A stretch of DNA of 64,000 nucleotides from Cellulomonas sp. WB94 (lineage in GTDB: Bacteria; Actinomycetota; Actinomycetes; Actinomycetales; Cellulomonadaceae): contig NZ_QEES01000003.1 in the NCBI RefSeq assembly GCF_003115775.1, forward strand, positions 1 through 64,000, written 5' to 3'. The translations under genes and the position numbers were made by a program. The notes under the pieces are model-generated. The model did not search any database and was not told where the DNA came from. It saw nothing but the letters and a program-made list of their open reading frames with translations. Shown here in pieces: positions 27,661 through 35,758 of this stretch (position 1 is its first letter; each line of letters starts with the position of its first letter).

Positions 27661-27835
27661 GTGTTCCGCCCCCGCGGATGACCGGTCACCTGAGGTTCAT
27701 CCTCGGGGTGCGGCCTGCAGGGGAGGACCCCGGCTAGGCCCGCGTGTTCAGTAGAAAACGGACGGGACGCCTCACGGCGACGTCCGGCACGAAGGACACG
27801 CGGGCCGGTCGACGGGGCGCGCAGCGCCCCTGACA
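27661..27835 (+). ncRNA. Candidate structured RNA between amidohydrolase and lnt
   Basis: The 391-bp gap 27478-27868 has no convincing gene. Downstream of the strong promoter it holds a run of perfect stems: TCCGC/GCGGA around a CCCC loop (27665-27678), CGGGGT/ACCCCG (27704-27732), an 11-bp stem GGCCCGCGTGT (27737-27747) with ACACGCGGGCC (27796-27806) that encloses CGGACG/CGTCCG plus CGCC/GGCG (27759-27786), and GGGGCGC/GCGCCCC at 27814-27830. It is not tmRNA, RNase P RNA or SRP RNA by any motif I can see. It could be a stable small RNA or a regulatory leader of lnt. The first 150 bases of the gap (27478-27626) show nothing clear. Confidence 0.5.
27814..27830 (+). terminator. 7-bp GC hairpin, possible end of the structured RNA
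   Basis: GGGGCGC and GCGCCCC pair perfectly around a GCA loop. There is no T tract after it, so it may be a terminator or just the last stem of the leader. Confidence 0.4.
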
Positions 27836-27856
27836 TCGTGGTCCGGCACGCTGACG

Positions 27857-27862
27857 TAGTCT
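27857..27862 (+). promoter_or_regulatory. -10 element for leaderless lnt
   Basis: TAGTCT lies 6 nt before the lnt GTG, so lnt may be transcribed separately from the upstream structured RNA. Confidence 0.5.
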
Positions 27863-27868
27863 TCAGCG

Positions 27869-29446
27869 GTGCCATTCCGCGAGCCCACCCGCGAGCCCGC
27901 CCGTTGGTCGTCCTTGGCCCTCGCGGTCGCCGGGGGAGCGCTCACGTGGGCATCGTTCCCCGACCTCGGCTGGTGGGGAGCCGCAGCTCCTGGGGTCGGG
28001 CTGCTCGTCCTCGCCCTGCGTCGCGACAGCGCGCGCTGGAACGCCCTGATCGGGCTCGTCTGGGGCCTCACCTTCTTCCTGCCTCACATCACCTGGGCGG
28101 ACTACGCCGTCGGGCGGGTCCCGTGGTTCGCCCTTGCCGCCTTCGAGGCCGGGTATGTCGCCCTCTTCGGTGCCGCGTGGACCTGGGCCCGGCGCGGCAA
28201 CGCCGTCTGGCGCAACAGGTGGCTCCAGGTGATCGTGTTCGTCGTCCTCTGGGTCGCCATGGAGGAGCTCCGCTCCGCGTGGCCGTTCGGGGGCTTCCCC
28301 TGGGGACGGCTGGCGTTCTCCCAGGCCGACTCGCCCGTCTCGGCGCTGGCCTGGCTGGGCGGCGCGCCCCTCGTCTCGGCGGCGGTGGCCCTTGCCGGCA
28401 TCCTCCTCGCCCAGGCGTGGACGGCTGCGCGGCGCCTCGTCGTCCCCCGGGTCTTCGTCCGGCTCGCACTGGCCGGCGCCGTGCTCGTCGCGGGCCTGTT
28501 CGTGCCGCTCGACACGCGCGCCGAGGCCGGCACGCTCGCGGTGGGCGCCGTGCAGGGCAACGTGCCGAACGCCGGTCTGGACGCCTTCGCGCAGGCCCGC
28601 GTCGTGCTCGGCAACCACGTGGCCGGGACGCTCGCCCTTCTCGACCAGGTCGAGCCGGGGCAGCTCGACCTGGTCCTGTGGCCCGAGAACGGCACGGACG
28701 TCGACCCGCAGGCGGACGGAGCAGCAGCCGACGAGATCGACGCCGCGGCACGGGCCGTGCAGGCACCGATGCTTGTCGGCACCGTCCAGTACCCGCCGAG
28801 CGGCGGTCGCTACAACACCGCAGTCTTGTGGCTTCCCGGACAAGGTGTCGTGGCGCAGTACTCCAAGCAGCATCCGGCGCCGTTTGCCGAGTACATCCCG
28901 CTCCGCTCCCTGGTGCGTCCGTTCTCCTCGGCCGTCGACCTCGTCACCCAGGACATGATCGCCGGGACCAAGGTCGGGCTCGTGCCGCTCGAGTCCGCTC
29001 GACTCGGGCGCACCGTCGGGATCGGGGACGTCATCTGCTTCGAGGTGGCCTACGACGCTCTGCCTCGCGCGGCGGTCCTGGCCGGGGCCGAGCTGCTGGT
29101 CGTCCAGACGAACAACGCCTCGTTCGGGTTCACCGCGGAGTCCACGCAGCAGCTGGCGATGAGCCGGCTGCGCGCGATCGAGCTCGGTCGAGCGACCGTC
29201 CAGATCTCCACTGTCGGCGTCAGCGCGATCATCGAGCCCAACGGCGCCGTCTCGCACCAGACAGCGCTTTTCACTTCCGGCCAGCTGGTGGCTACGCTGC
29301 CGCTGCGCCATTCCCTCACGCCTGCCGCCCGGCTCGGAGACTGGCCTGCGTGGATTGCCGACGCACTCGCCCTGTGCGTCGTCGTGACCGGGATGGCTGG
29401 TGCGCTGCGCATCCGCCGCGAGAACCGCACCGAAGGAGTCTCATGA
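27869..29446 (+). CDS. lnt: Apolipoprotein N-acyltransferase
   Basis: Lnt transfers a fatty acyl chain to the N-terminal Cys of lipoproteins in the membrane. The 525-residue protein has an N-terminal block of about six membrane segments and a nitrilase-like domain (about residues 225-475), then a final membrane helix. The catalytic triad is visible: Glu in [12 protein letters not shown], Lys in [14 protein letters not shown], and Cys in [11 protein letters not shown]. The stop overlaps ppm1 as ATGA. In Mycobacterium tuberculosis these two activities are one fused protein; here they are two coupled genes. Confidence 0.95.
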   Translation: MPFREPTREPARWSSLALAVAGGALTWASFPDLGWWGAAAPGVGLLVLALRRDSARWNALIGLVWGLTFFLPHITWADYAVGRVPWFALAAFEAGYVALFGAAWTWARRGNAVWRNRWLQVIVFVVLWVAMEELRSAWPFGGFPWGRLAFSQADSPVSALAWLGGAPLVSAAVALAGILLAQAWTAARRLVVPRVFVRLALAGAVLVAGLFVPLDTRAEAGTLAVGAVQGNVPNAGLDAFAQARVVLGNHVAGTLALLDQVEPGQLDLVLWPENGTDVDPQADGAAADEIDAAARAVQAPMLVGTVQYPPSGGRYNTAVLWLPGQGVVAQYSKQHPAPFAEYIPLRSLVRPFSSAVDLVTQDMIAGTKVGLVPLESARLGRTVGIGDVICFEVAYDALPRAAVLAGAELLVVQTNNASFGFTAESTQQLAMSRLRAIELGRATVQISTVGVSAIIEPNGAVSHQTALFTSGQLVATLPLRHSLTPAARLGDWPAWIADALALCVVVTGMAGALRIRRENRTEGVS

Positions 29447-30231
29447 CCGCCGACAACGCCGACACCCAGCCCCGGGTGCTCGTCGTCATCCCGACGTACG
29501 ACGAGCGGGAGAACCTCCCGACGGCGCTCGAACGGCTCCGCGCGAGCGTGCCCGACGCCGACCTCCTGGTCGTGGACGACGGCTCGCCCGACGGCACCGG
29601 CGAGCTCGCCGAGAAGATCGCCGCACAGGACGAAGAGGCGTCAGGCCGCACCACCATCTATGTGCTGCACCGCACCGGCAAGCTCGGCCTCGGCACCGCC
29701 TACATCACCGGCTTCCGGTGGGCGCTCGAGCGTGGCTACGACGTGATCGTCGAGATGGACGCCGACGGCTCGCACCGCGCCGAGGACCTGCCGCGCCTGC
29801 TGGACGCGGTCGCCGGTGCCGACCTCGTGATCGGATCGCGCTGGGTGCCCGGCGGGAGCGTCGTCAACTGGCCGGTCAGCCGTCAGCTCCTCTCCCGCGG
29901 CGGCAACACCTACACCCGGCTCGCGTTGGGGCTGCCGCTGCGGGACGCGACGGCAGGCTTCCGAGCGTTCCGCGCCGAGACCCTCGCGACGATGGCGCTC
30001 GACGAGGTCGCCTCCGCCGGGTACTGCTTCCAGGTCGACATGGCCTGGCGCGTGCAGCGGGCCGGCGGCCGCATCGTGGAGGTGCCCATCACGTTCGTCG
30101 AGCGCGAGCTCGGCCGGTCGAAGATGAGCCGCGCGATCGTCGTCGAGGCCCTCGCCAACGTCACGGTGTGGGGTGTCGAGCAGCGCGCACGTCAGCTGGG
30201 CGCTGCCGTGCGCCGACTGCGCCGCCGCTGA
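29443..30231 (+). CDS. ppm1: Polyprenol monophosphomannose synthase
   Basis: This GT2-family enzyme transfers mannose from GDP-mannose to polyprenyl phosphate, giving the lipid donor for membrane glycolipid and glycoprotein mannosylation. The 262-residue protein shows [47 protein letters not shown] (the DXD-like metal site), and [17 protein letters not shown] 29443 has GAAGGAG eight bases upstream and overlaps the lnt stop. No membrane domain is attached, so it probably acts with Lnt at the membrane. The stop lies in a tandem repeat. Confidence 0.93.
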   Translation: MTADNADTQPRVLVVIPTYDERENLPTALERLRASVPDADLLVVDDGSPDGTGELAEKIAAQDEEASGRTTIYVLHRTGKLGLGTAYITGFRWALERGYDVIVEMDADGSHRAEDLPRLLDAVAGADLVIGSRWVPGGSVVNWPVSRQLLSRGGNTYTRLALGLPLRDATAGFRAFRAETLATMALDEVASAGYCFQVDMAWRVQRAGGRIVEVPITFVERELGRSKMSRAIVVEALANVTVWGVEQRARQLGAAVRRLRRR

Positions 30232-30265
30232 CCTGCGCCGTAGCTGACCTGCGCCGCAGCTGACC
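30227..30265. repeat. 16-bp tandem repeat spanning the ppm1 stop codon
   Basis: The unit GCTGACCTGCGCCGTA (30227-30242) is followed by GCTGACCTGCGCCGCA (30243-30258) and a partial third copy GCTGACC. Each copy contains TGA; the first is the ppm1 stop. Confidence 0.9.
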
Positions 30266-30305
30266 GCCCCGGAACGGCTTCTGTTCCTCCCACCCGCCAG
30301 AGACG

Positions 30306-30351
30306 CAGCAGAACGGCCGCCGTCCCGTGAGGGCTGGCGGCCGTTCTGCTG
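30306..30351. terminator. Bidirectional hairpin terminator between ppm1 and rbpA
   Basis: A perfect 16-bp inverted repeat starts CAGCAGAACGGCCGCC and closes after a 14-base loop. It lies between convergent ppm1 and rbpA and can terminate both. There is no long T tract on either side. Confidence 0.75.
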
Positions 30352-30394
30352 GGCCGTGCTCGCGGCGCAAGAGCTGCGAGCCGGTCGGTGGATC

Positions 30395-30739
30395 TCAGGC
30401 GCTCCGGCGCAGCTTGCCGGCGCGGAGAAGGTCGAGCCGCTCGTCGAGGAGCTCCTCGAGCTCCTTGACGGTCCGACGCTCCAGGAGCATGTCCCAGTGC
30501 GTGCGCGGGGCCTTGCCCGCCTTGGGCTCCGGCTTGGACGCGTCCCGCAGGAGCGCCTCCTCGCCGCAGCGGCACTCCCAGGTGACCGGAACGTCCGCCT
30601 CGACAGAGAACGGCAGGATGATCGTGTGTCCGTTGGGGCAGTCGTAGTGAGCCTGAAGACGAGGGGCGAACTCGACGCCCTCTTCCGTCTCCATGCTGTG
30701 GGAACCGATGCGCATTCCGCGCAGTGACCGGTTCGACAT
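30395..30739 (-). CDS. rbpA: RNA polymerase-binding protein RbpA
   Basis: RbpA binds the primary sigma factor and RNA polymerase and stabilises open promoter complexes in actinobacteria. The 114-residue protein begins MSNRSLRGMRIGSHSMETEEG and has the core domain with YDCPNGHTIILPF and the CRCGEEALL metal-binding pair. The basic linker and the sigma-interaction helix RTHWDMLLERRTVKELEELLDERLDLLR follow. ATG 30739 is chosen because GGAGG lies just upstream; a longer reading to 30787 lacks support. The gene sits after lnt-ppm1 as in mycobacteria. A SigR-type promoter lies about 125 bp upstream. Confidence 0.94.
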   Translation of the reverse strand: MSNRSLRGMRIGSHSMETEEGVEFAPRLQAHYDCPNGHTIILPFSVEADVPVTWECRCGEEALLRDASKPEPKAGKAPRTHWDMLLERRTVKELEELLDERLDLLRAGKLRRSA

Positions 30740-30862
30740 GTAGGACCTCCGTGCGTTGCCGTGCCGTGGGGCGTCGTTCGCCGCCATCTGACGTCTCGGT
30801 GTGAACCGCCCGCATCGAACCGCCTGCCGTGCGGTTCCCGAGCAGTGACTTCCAGGAGGCTC

Positions 30863-30888
30863 AACGACCAGGCCGCCCTCAATGTTCC
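30863..30888 (-). promoter_or_regulatory. SigR/SigH-type promoter upstream of rbpA
   Basis: On the minus strand GGAAC (30888-30884) and GTT (30865-30863) are 18 bp apart, the oxidative-stress ECF sigma pattern GGAAY-N18-GTT. It points at rbpA, which in Streptomyces coelicolor is a SigR target. The predicted leader is about 115 nt. Confidence 0.5.
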
Positions 30889-30982
30889 AGTGTGGCGTGA
30901 AGGTCTCGTGAACGCGCGTCGGGCGAGGGACGAGCTGAGGCCGCGCATGGTCGCAGCGGGGGAGCGCGCGGGGCGAGCACGC

Positions 30983-31528
30983 TCACCACGAGGTGCTCAG
31001 GATCCGTGCGCGGTCCCGCCCGATGGCCGCCTCGGCCCGGATCCGGACGGCCTCCCGATGCGCACCGACGTGCAGCGCCGACGACCATCCGGCCTCGAAT
31101 GCGCCGAGGTCGCCACCACCGCGCCGCACGTAGCCCACGACGACAGATCCGCCCGGCGCGTCATGCTCGAGGACGGAGGCCAGGACGTGCACGAGATTGG
31201 CCGCGACGACAGCGTCCGGCACGGTGGGCACCTCGGCGATCGGAAGGACGAGCGGCAGGACCTGGTCGGCGGCATCGAGCACCAGGAACCACAACGCGGG
31301 GGGTCCGTCGCGTTCGGGACCGACGACACGCATCAGCACGTCGAGGGCGTCCCGCGCGTCGTCGAGGGTACGGCCGGTCACGGGCAGGGAGTCGTCGTCG
31401 GTCCCGGTGTCGCCGTCGAGCCAGGGGACGTCCGCCAGGTCGTCGTCGGGATCGGCGGCCCAGTGCCCGTCAGTGCCCGGAAACAGCTCGTGGTTCGCCA
31501 CCGGGTGGCGCGTCGCATCGTCGGTCAT
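30983..31528 (-). CDS. Conserved hypothetical protein (actinobacterial)
   Basis: The 181-residue acidic protein has no signal peptide or membrane helix. The first 60 residues are rich in Asp (DPDDDLADVPWLDGDTGTDDDS); the rest looks like an alpha/beta fold (LWFLVLDAADQVLPLVLPI, SVVVGYVRRGGGDLG). I do not recognise a family. ATG 31528 is the chosen start; GTG 31546 would add six residues. It stands alone between rbpA and the ABC transporter gene, with 75 bp or more on both sides. Confidence 0.75.
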   Translation of the reverse strand: MTDDATRHPVANHELFPGTDGHWAADPDDDLADVPWLDGDTGTDDDSLPVTGRTLDDARDALDVLMRVVGPERDGPPALWFLVLDAADQVLPLVLPIAEVPTVPDAVVAANLVHVLASVLEHDAPGGSVVVGYVRRGGGDLGAFEAGWSSALHVGAHREAVRIRAEAAIGRDRARILSTSW

Positions 31529-31621
31529 GACCTGACCCTGGCTCACCCGCCGTGTCGCCGACGGCGCGCACGCGCTGAGCGCTGGCGCAGCTCAGGCGTC
31601 GAGAGGCTGTGGGTGGCCCGG

Positions 31622-33649
31622 TTACCCGGCAGCGGTGCTCGGCTGGGACAGCACGACGCCGTCCGTGAACATGATCCCGTCGCTGAATCGCGCCTCGACG
31701 CGTCCGCCACCGAACTGCTCGGCGTACAGGCGCGCATAGAGCCCGTCGGCCACCTGGACCAGCTCGTCGTGCGTGCCGCGCTCGACGACCTGCCCCTCGT
31801 CGACGACGAAGATCACGTCGGCGTGGCGGATCGTCGAGAGCCGATGGGCGATCGCGAGGGTCGTGCGCTGGTCGACCGCGCGCGCGAGCGCCGACTGGAC
31901 GAGCCGTTCGGACGACGAGTCCAGCGCCGACGTCGCCTCGTCGAGGATGAGGATCCGGGGGTTCTTGAGCAGGACCCGAGCGATCGCGATGCGCTGCTTC
32001 TCACCGCCGGAGAGCCGATAGCCACGTTCGCCGACCAGCGTGCGGTAGCCGTTCTCGAACGCCTCGATCCGGTCGTGGATGTTCGCCGCTCGGCAGGCCT
32101 CGACGAGCTCGTCGTCGGTCGCGTCGGGGCGTGCGTACCGCAGGTTGTCGGCGATCGACGCATGGAACAGGTAGGGGTCCTGCGTCACCATCCCGATCGC
32201 GTTGGCGAGGCTCGACAGCGTGAGGTCACGCACGTCGTGGCCGTCGACGAGCACGGCGCCCTCATCGATCTCGTACAGGCGGGGCACGAGGTAGCTCAGC
32301 GTGGTCTTGCCGGCGCCGGACGGGCCCACGAACGCGGCGAGCTGGCCGGGCTCGACGGTGAGCGAGACGCCACGGACCGCCCACGAGCGCGCCCGAGCGG
32401 GCCGCTCGGGTTCGGGCATCGGCTCGATGCGGCGCGTCGGCGTCGCGACACCGAGCGGCGCGCCGTGCCTGCCGCTCCACCGGCCCGGCAGCGGGGGCGG
32501 CTGGACGAGCCGTGGGGGAGCGGGGTAGCGGAACCAGACGTCCCGGAGCTCGACCCGCCCGGCCTCGCCGGCGTGGGTCAGCGCCACAGCCTCCGACCGG
32601 TCGGTGATCGCGGGCGTGAGGTCGAGATACTCGAAGATGCGCCGGAACAGCGCGAGCGACGTCTGCACATCGAGGGCGATCCGCATGAGCGAGATCACCG
32701 GCATCAGCAGGCGGGCCTGGAGGGTCGAGAACGCGACGAGCGTCCCCGCCGTGAGCACCCCGCCCCCGAACGAGCCTGTCATCATCGACCCGGCGACGAG
32801 GTAGACGAGCGCCGGCGTGACGGCCATGAACGCGGTGACGACGCCGAAGAAGCCCTGACCGGCCATCGCCTGCCGCACCTGCAGGTCGACCTGGCGGTCG
32901 TTCTCCGCCCGGTAACGGGCGATCTCGGCATCGGAACGGTTGAACACCTTGGTCAGCAGGACCCCGGAGACGCTGAGGGCCTCCTCGGTGATCGCCGTCA
33001 TGTCCGACAAGGACTCCTGCGTGGCCCGCGCGATCGCCTGCCGTCGTGCGCCGACCCGCCGCTGCAGGACGATGAAGAGCGGCATCAGGGCCACGGCGAC
33101 GAGCGTCAGCTGCCAGCTGAGCAGCAGCATCGCGATGGTGGAGGCGAGCACGGTCACGGTGTTCGAGAGGATCGACGACGCTGTCGTCGTCAGGACCGAG
33201 CGGACGCCGCCGACGTCGTTCGCCAGCCTCGACTGGATCGAGCCGGTCTTCGTCGCCGTGAAGAACGCGAGCTCCATGCGTTCGAGGTGCTCGAACAGCC
33301 GTCCCCGCAGGTCGGCCATCGCGAGGTTGCCGACCTTCGTCGTCAGGAACGTCTGCCCGACGCCGATCGCGGCGCTGAGCAGCGGGATGACGACCATCGC
33401 CGCGACCAGGATCACCAGCAGACGCAGGTGCACCCCCGAGCCGTCCGCCGGGAACAGCGCATCGTCGAAGACGCGCTGGGTGAGGAACGGCGTGACGATG
33501 CCGAGCAGCGACGCGACGACGATCGAGACCGCGACGAGGAGGAGCTCCCCGCGGTAGGGCGAGAGGAGCGCCCAGATCCTGCGCAGGATCGGGTCTGCCA
33601 GGGCCGTGCCCCGCGCGGGCACGTCCGAGGCGGTCGGGGTCGGCGTCAT
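31622..33649 (-). CDS. ABC exporter, fused membrane and ATPase domains
   Basis: The 675-residue protein is a type IV half-transporter that should dimerise to export a drug, lipid or peptide. Six membrane segments occupy about residues 25-330. The ATPase domain has VGPSGAGKTTLSYL (Walker A), RLSGGEKQRIAIARVLL (signature), ILILDEATSALDSS (Walker B) and AHRLSTIRHAD (switch His). An unusual proline/arginine-rich insert of about 45 residues sits between the first strand (VELRDVWFRYP) and VRGVSLTVEPGQ. The ATG at 33649 is clear. No partner half-transporter is adjacent, so substrate is unknown. Confidence 0.93.
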   Translation of the reverse strand: MTPTPTASDVPARGTALADPILRRIWALLSPYRGELLLVAVSIVVASLLGIVTPFLTQRVFDDALFPADGSGVHLRLLVILVAAMVVIPLLSAAIGVGQTFLTTKVGNLAMADLRGRLFEHLERMELAFFTATKTGSIQSRLANDVGGVRSVLTTTASSILSNTVTVLASTIAMLLLSWQLTLVAVALMPLFIVLQRRVGARRQAIARATQESLSDMTAITEEALSVSGVLLTKVFNRSDAEIARYRAENDRQVDLQVRQAMAGQGFFGVVTAFMAVTPALVYLVAGSMMTGSFGGGVLTAGTLVAFSTLQARLLMPVISLMRIALDVQTSLALFRRIFEYLDLTPAITDRSEAVALTHAGEAGRVELRDVWFRYPAPPRLVQPPPLPGRWSGRHGAPLGVATPTRRIEPMPEPERPARARSWAVRGVSLTVEPGQLAAFVGPSGAGKTTLSYLVPRLYEIDEGAVLVDGHDVRDLTLSSLANAIGMVTQDPYLFHASIADNLRYARPDATDDELVEACRAANIHDRIEAFENGYRTLVGERGYRLSGGEKQRIAIARVLLKNPRILILDEATSALDSSSERLVQSALARAVDQRTTLAIAHRLSTIRHADVIFVVDEGQVVERGTHDELVQVADGLYARLYAEQFGGGRVEARFSDGIMFTDGVVLSQPSTAAG

Positions 33650-33698
33650 GCGGACAGTCTCACCCGTCCCCGCACGCGGCCGCGAACCCAGGGCCGGG

Positions 33699-34769
33699 TC
33701 AGGCGAGCTGCGTCACAACGCCACCGGCGATGGCTCGTCGCGTCGAGACGAGCGCGACGCCGGTCCCGATGACCGCGCCGATGAGTGTCTCGAGGGCGCG
33801 GTCCCGGAGCAGCACGTCGGCGGGCACGCTGCCGACAAGCAGGTTCATGAGCAGGGCGAGCGGGGTGATGAAGATCATCGCGAACCCGTAGTTGCGCACG
33901 ACGAACAGCTCGGCCACGGTCTGGAGCGCCACGACGACGAGCACGAGCACCCAGCCGGCCGGATGAAGTGCGAAGAGACCGGCGGCGACGACCAGCCCGA
34001 CGGCGGTGCCGGCGAGACGGTGGCTCGCGCGCAGGAGCTGGCCTGGCGTGTCCGACACGGCGAGCGGCACGACGGCGGCGACCATGGCCCATCCCGGGTG
34101 GCCGATCCCGGCGATGGTCGCGACACCGCCCGCGGCCAGCGCGGCGATCCCGTACCGCAGCGCGTGGCGGCGCAGCGTGCTCTCCTCGACGAGCCGTCGC
34201 ACCCCGAACGGCGGCGACGAGGCCCGCTCGCGGGCACGCCGCGCCGGGCTCAGAGCGCCCCCGAGCCCGACGAGGAGCGCGAGGCCGGCCGAGGCGCTCG
34301 CGACGGCCACAGCGGCGAGGACATCGGCCGGCACCGCGGGCACGCCGGCGCACGTCGCGACGGCGAACACCGAGAACAGCGGACCGGCGGGGCGCCAACC
34401 GGTGGCGTCTCCGACGAGCGAGCCGAGGATCGCCGTCAGCACCGAGGCCGCGACGATCGCCCACCGGGCAAGCTGTCCGTCCGGAACGACGGCCGAGACC
34501 GCGGTCCCGAGCCCCACCGCGAAGACGAGCGTCACGGCGGCGGCGAGCTGGGTGTGCAGGCGCCGGCGGTAGCCTTCGCCCCGGCCGTACAGCGAGGTGA
34601 ACGCGCCGAACGCGGCGTACGCGAGCCAGCCCCGGTGGCCCGTCGCCGTGAGCAGGACGAGGGGGAGACCCACCGACACGCCCGCCCGCAGCGCGACCCA
34701 GTGGCTCTCGTTGTGCGGTCCGAACCGGACGAGGTCACGGGGGCGGGGAGCATGGGCGACAAGGGGCAC
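33699..34769 (-). CDS. FUSC-family inner-membrane protein (putative aromatic acid/drug efflux)
   Basis: The 356-residue protein has two sets of membrane segments separated by a cytosolic stretch, the layout of FUSC/aromatic-acid exporter family proteins. Hydrophobic runs such as LRAGVSVGLPLVLL, VTLVFAVGLGTAVSAVV, LVVAAGLFALHPAGWVLVLVVVALQTVAEL and FAMIFITPLALLMNLLVGS are clear. GTG 34769 is chosen because a GGAGG site lies about ten bases upstream; longer readings run through the marR promoter. It is divergent from marR with a palindrome in the gap, so MarR probably represses it. Confidence 0.85.
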   Translation of the reverse strand: MPLVAHAPRPRDLVRFGPHNESHWVALRAGVSVGLPLVLLTATGHRGWLAYAAFGAFTSLYGRGEGYRRRLHTQLAAAVTLVFAVGLGTAVSAVVPDGQLARWAIVAASVLTAILGSLVGDATGWRPAGPLFSVFAVATCAGVPAVPADVLAAVAVASASAGLALLVGLGGALSPARRARERASSPPFGVRRLVEESTLRRHALRYGIAALAAGGVATIAGIGHPGWAMVAAVVPLAVSDTPGQLLRASHRLAGTAVGLVVAAGLFALHPAGWVLVLVVVALQTVAELFVVRNYGFAMIFITPLALLMNLLVGSVPADVLLRDRALETLIGAVIGTGVALVSTRRAIAGGVVTQLA

Positions 34770-34811
34770 AGCGGGGCTACCTCCACGGGGGGACAGGTTG
34801 GGGGAACTCTG

Positions 34812-34831
34812 ATAGTTTACCAGTAAACTAT
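34812..34831. promoter_or_regulatory. 20-bp palindromic operator between FUSC gene and marR
   Basis: ATAGTTTAC, CA, GTAAACTAT is a perfect inverted repeat and strikingly AT-rich for this genome. It lies in the 84-bp divergent gap and is the obvious MarR binding site. TAAACT inside it could serve as the marR -10. Confidence 0.75.
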
Positions 34832-34853
34832 TGCGATCGGAGCGACAGGGCTG

Positions 34854-35390
34854 ATGACGAGCGTCACACCGCGGGGAACCGGCGACGTCGGCGGTCTCGG
34901 CGACGGGCCGCGCGACTGGATCGACCACACGCAGGCCCGCTGGGCCGAGCTTCGACCAGAGCTCGACCTCGCACCCTTGGGCGTCGTGGGACGACTGCTG
35001 CGGGCTGCACAGCTCGTCATGGCGCGTTGCGAGGCGTACCTCGAGCCGTTCGACCTCAGCCGCGCCGAGTTCGACATCGTCTCGGCGCTGTGCCGCAGCG
35101 ACGGACCGATCAGTCCCGGCGACCTCACGCGCCAGCTGATGTTCACCGGACCGGCCACCACGAAGCGCCTGAGGCGTCTGGAGCACGCCGACTGGATCGC
35201 CCGCAGCGTCAACCCTGACGACGCCCGCGGGTTCCTGATCGTCGCGAGCGACGACGGTGCACGCCGGTTCGCCGAGCTGCTGCCTGGCTATCTCGGGCTC
35301 GAGGCGTCACTCGTCGGCGTGCTGGACGACGACGAACGCACCGTGCTGGCCGCGACGCTGCGCCGGCTGCTCGTCGACTGGGACGCCTGA
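34854..35390 (+). CDS. MarR-family transcriptional regulator
   Basis: The 178-residue protein has the MarR winged helix: LSRAEFDIVSALCRSDGPISPGDLTRQLMFTGPATTKRLRRLEHADWIARSVNPDDARG, and flanking dimerisation helices. It should bind a small ligand and lose affinity for DNA. ATG 34854 has GGAG twelve bases upstream. It faces the FUSC transporter gene across a 20-bp palindrome, which suggests autoregulation and control of the transporter. Confidence 0.92.
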   Translation: MTSVTPRGTGDVGGLGDGPRDWIDHTQARWAELRPELDLAPLGVVGRLLRAAQLVMARCEAYLEPFDLSRAEFDIVSALCRSDGPISPGDLTRQLMFTGPATTKRLRRLEHADWIARSVNPDDARGFLIVASDDGARRFAELLPGYLGLEASLVGVLDDDERTVLAATLRRLLVDWDA

Positions 35391-35758
35391 CCCAGAGCAC
35401 CTGACACGAAGCCCGCCAGTCGGCAATCGGGCCCACTCGGGCCAGGCCGGAGCCCTCTTCCTTAACGCCGATAATGGACATTATGACAATCCTGCCCAAG
35501 AAACCCTGCGTCGGCGCTCACGCCGCGCCCGGAGCCCGTCCCCGCAGCTTCGCCTCACGATGACCCTCATGGTCGCAGGCACGTGACCGACGTCGCGACG
35601 GTCAGCGCAGGTCGACGTACTCGCGGTGGACGTGCCTGGCCCGGACACCTGCCTTGCGGAACTGCGTCTCGAACCCCCGGCTGTAGGGCCCAGTATCCGG
35701 CTCCTGCCTCGACGCAATCGCCCCGCAGGTGCGTGGGCTGCCTGCCGGGCCGAGGCCG
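35391..35758. other. 368-bp gene-poor stretch between marR and the GNAT gene
   Basis: No complete gene is convincing here. A minus-strand fragment ends at 35602 with a tail reading TGPYSRGFETQFRKAG and HVHREYVDLR, which looks like the C-terminus of a real protein, but upstream it merges into the opposite-frame shadow of the GNAT gene. It may be a remnant. An AT-rich palindrome lies at 35471-35484. A GGGCCCACTCGGGCC stem follows marR at 35430-35444 and could help termination. Confidence 0.5.
35471..35484. promoter_or_regulatory. AT-rich palindrome ATAATG-GA-CATTAT
   Basis: The two six-base arms are perfect inverses. Such AT content is rare here and suggests an operator. An ATG at 35483 opens only 26 codons, so the controlled gene is not evident. 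A Zur-like site is possible but the spacing differs from the usual box. Confidence 0.4.

Noticed and set aside
27661-27835. Assigning the structured RNA to 6C RNA, tmRNA, RNase P or SRP RNA
   Set aside because: One stem has a C-rich loop, but the second C-rich hairpin of 6C RNA is not evident, and the signature bases of the other RNAs are absent.
35471-35484. Calling the ATAATG-GA-CATTAT palindrome a Zur box
   Set aside because: Known actinobacterial Zur sites have 7-1-7 arms around a TGATTTTCA-like core. Spacing and outer bases differ, and no zinc-related gene follows.
35483-35563. A 26-codon frame starting inside the AT-rich palindrome
   Set aside because: No ribosome site, no recognisable similarity and no support from neighbours. 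Too weak to list as a gene.
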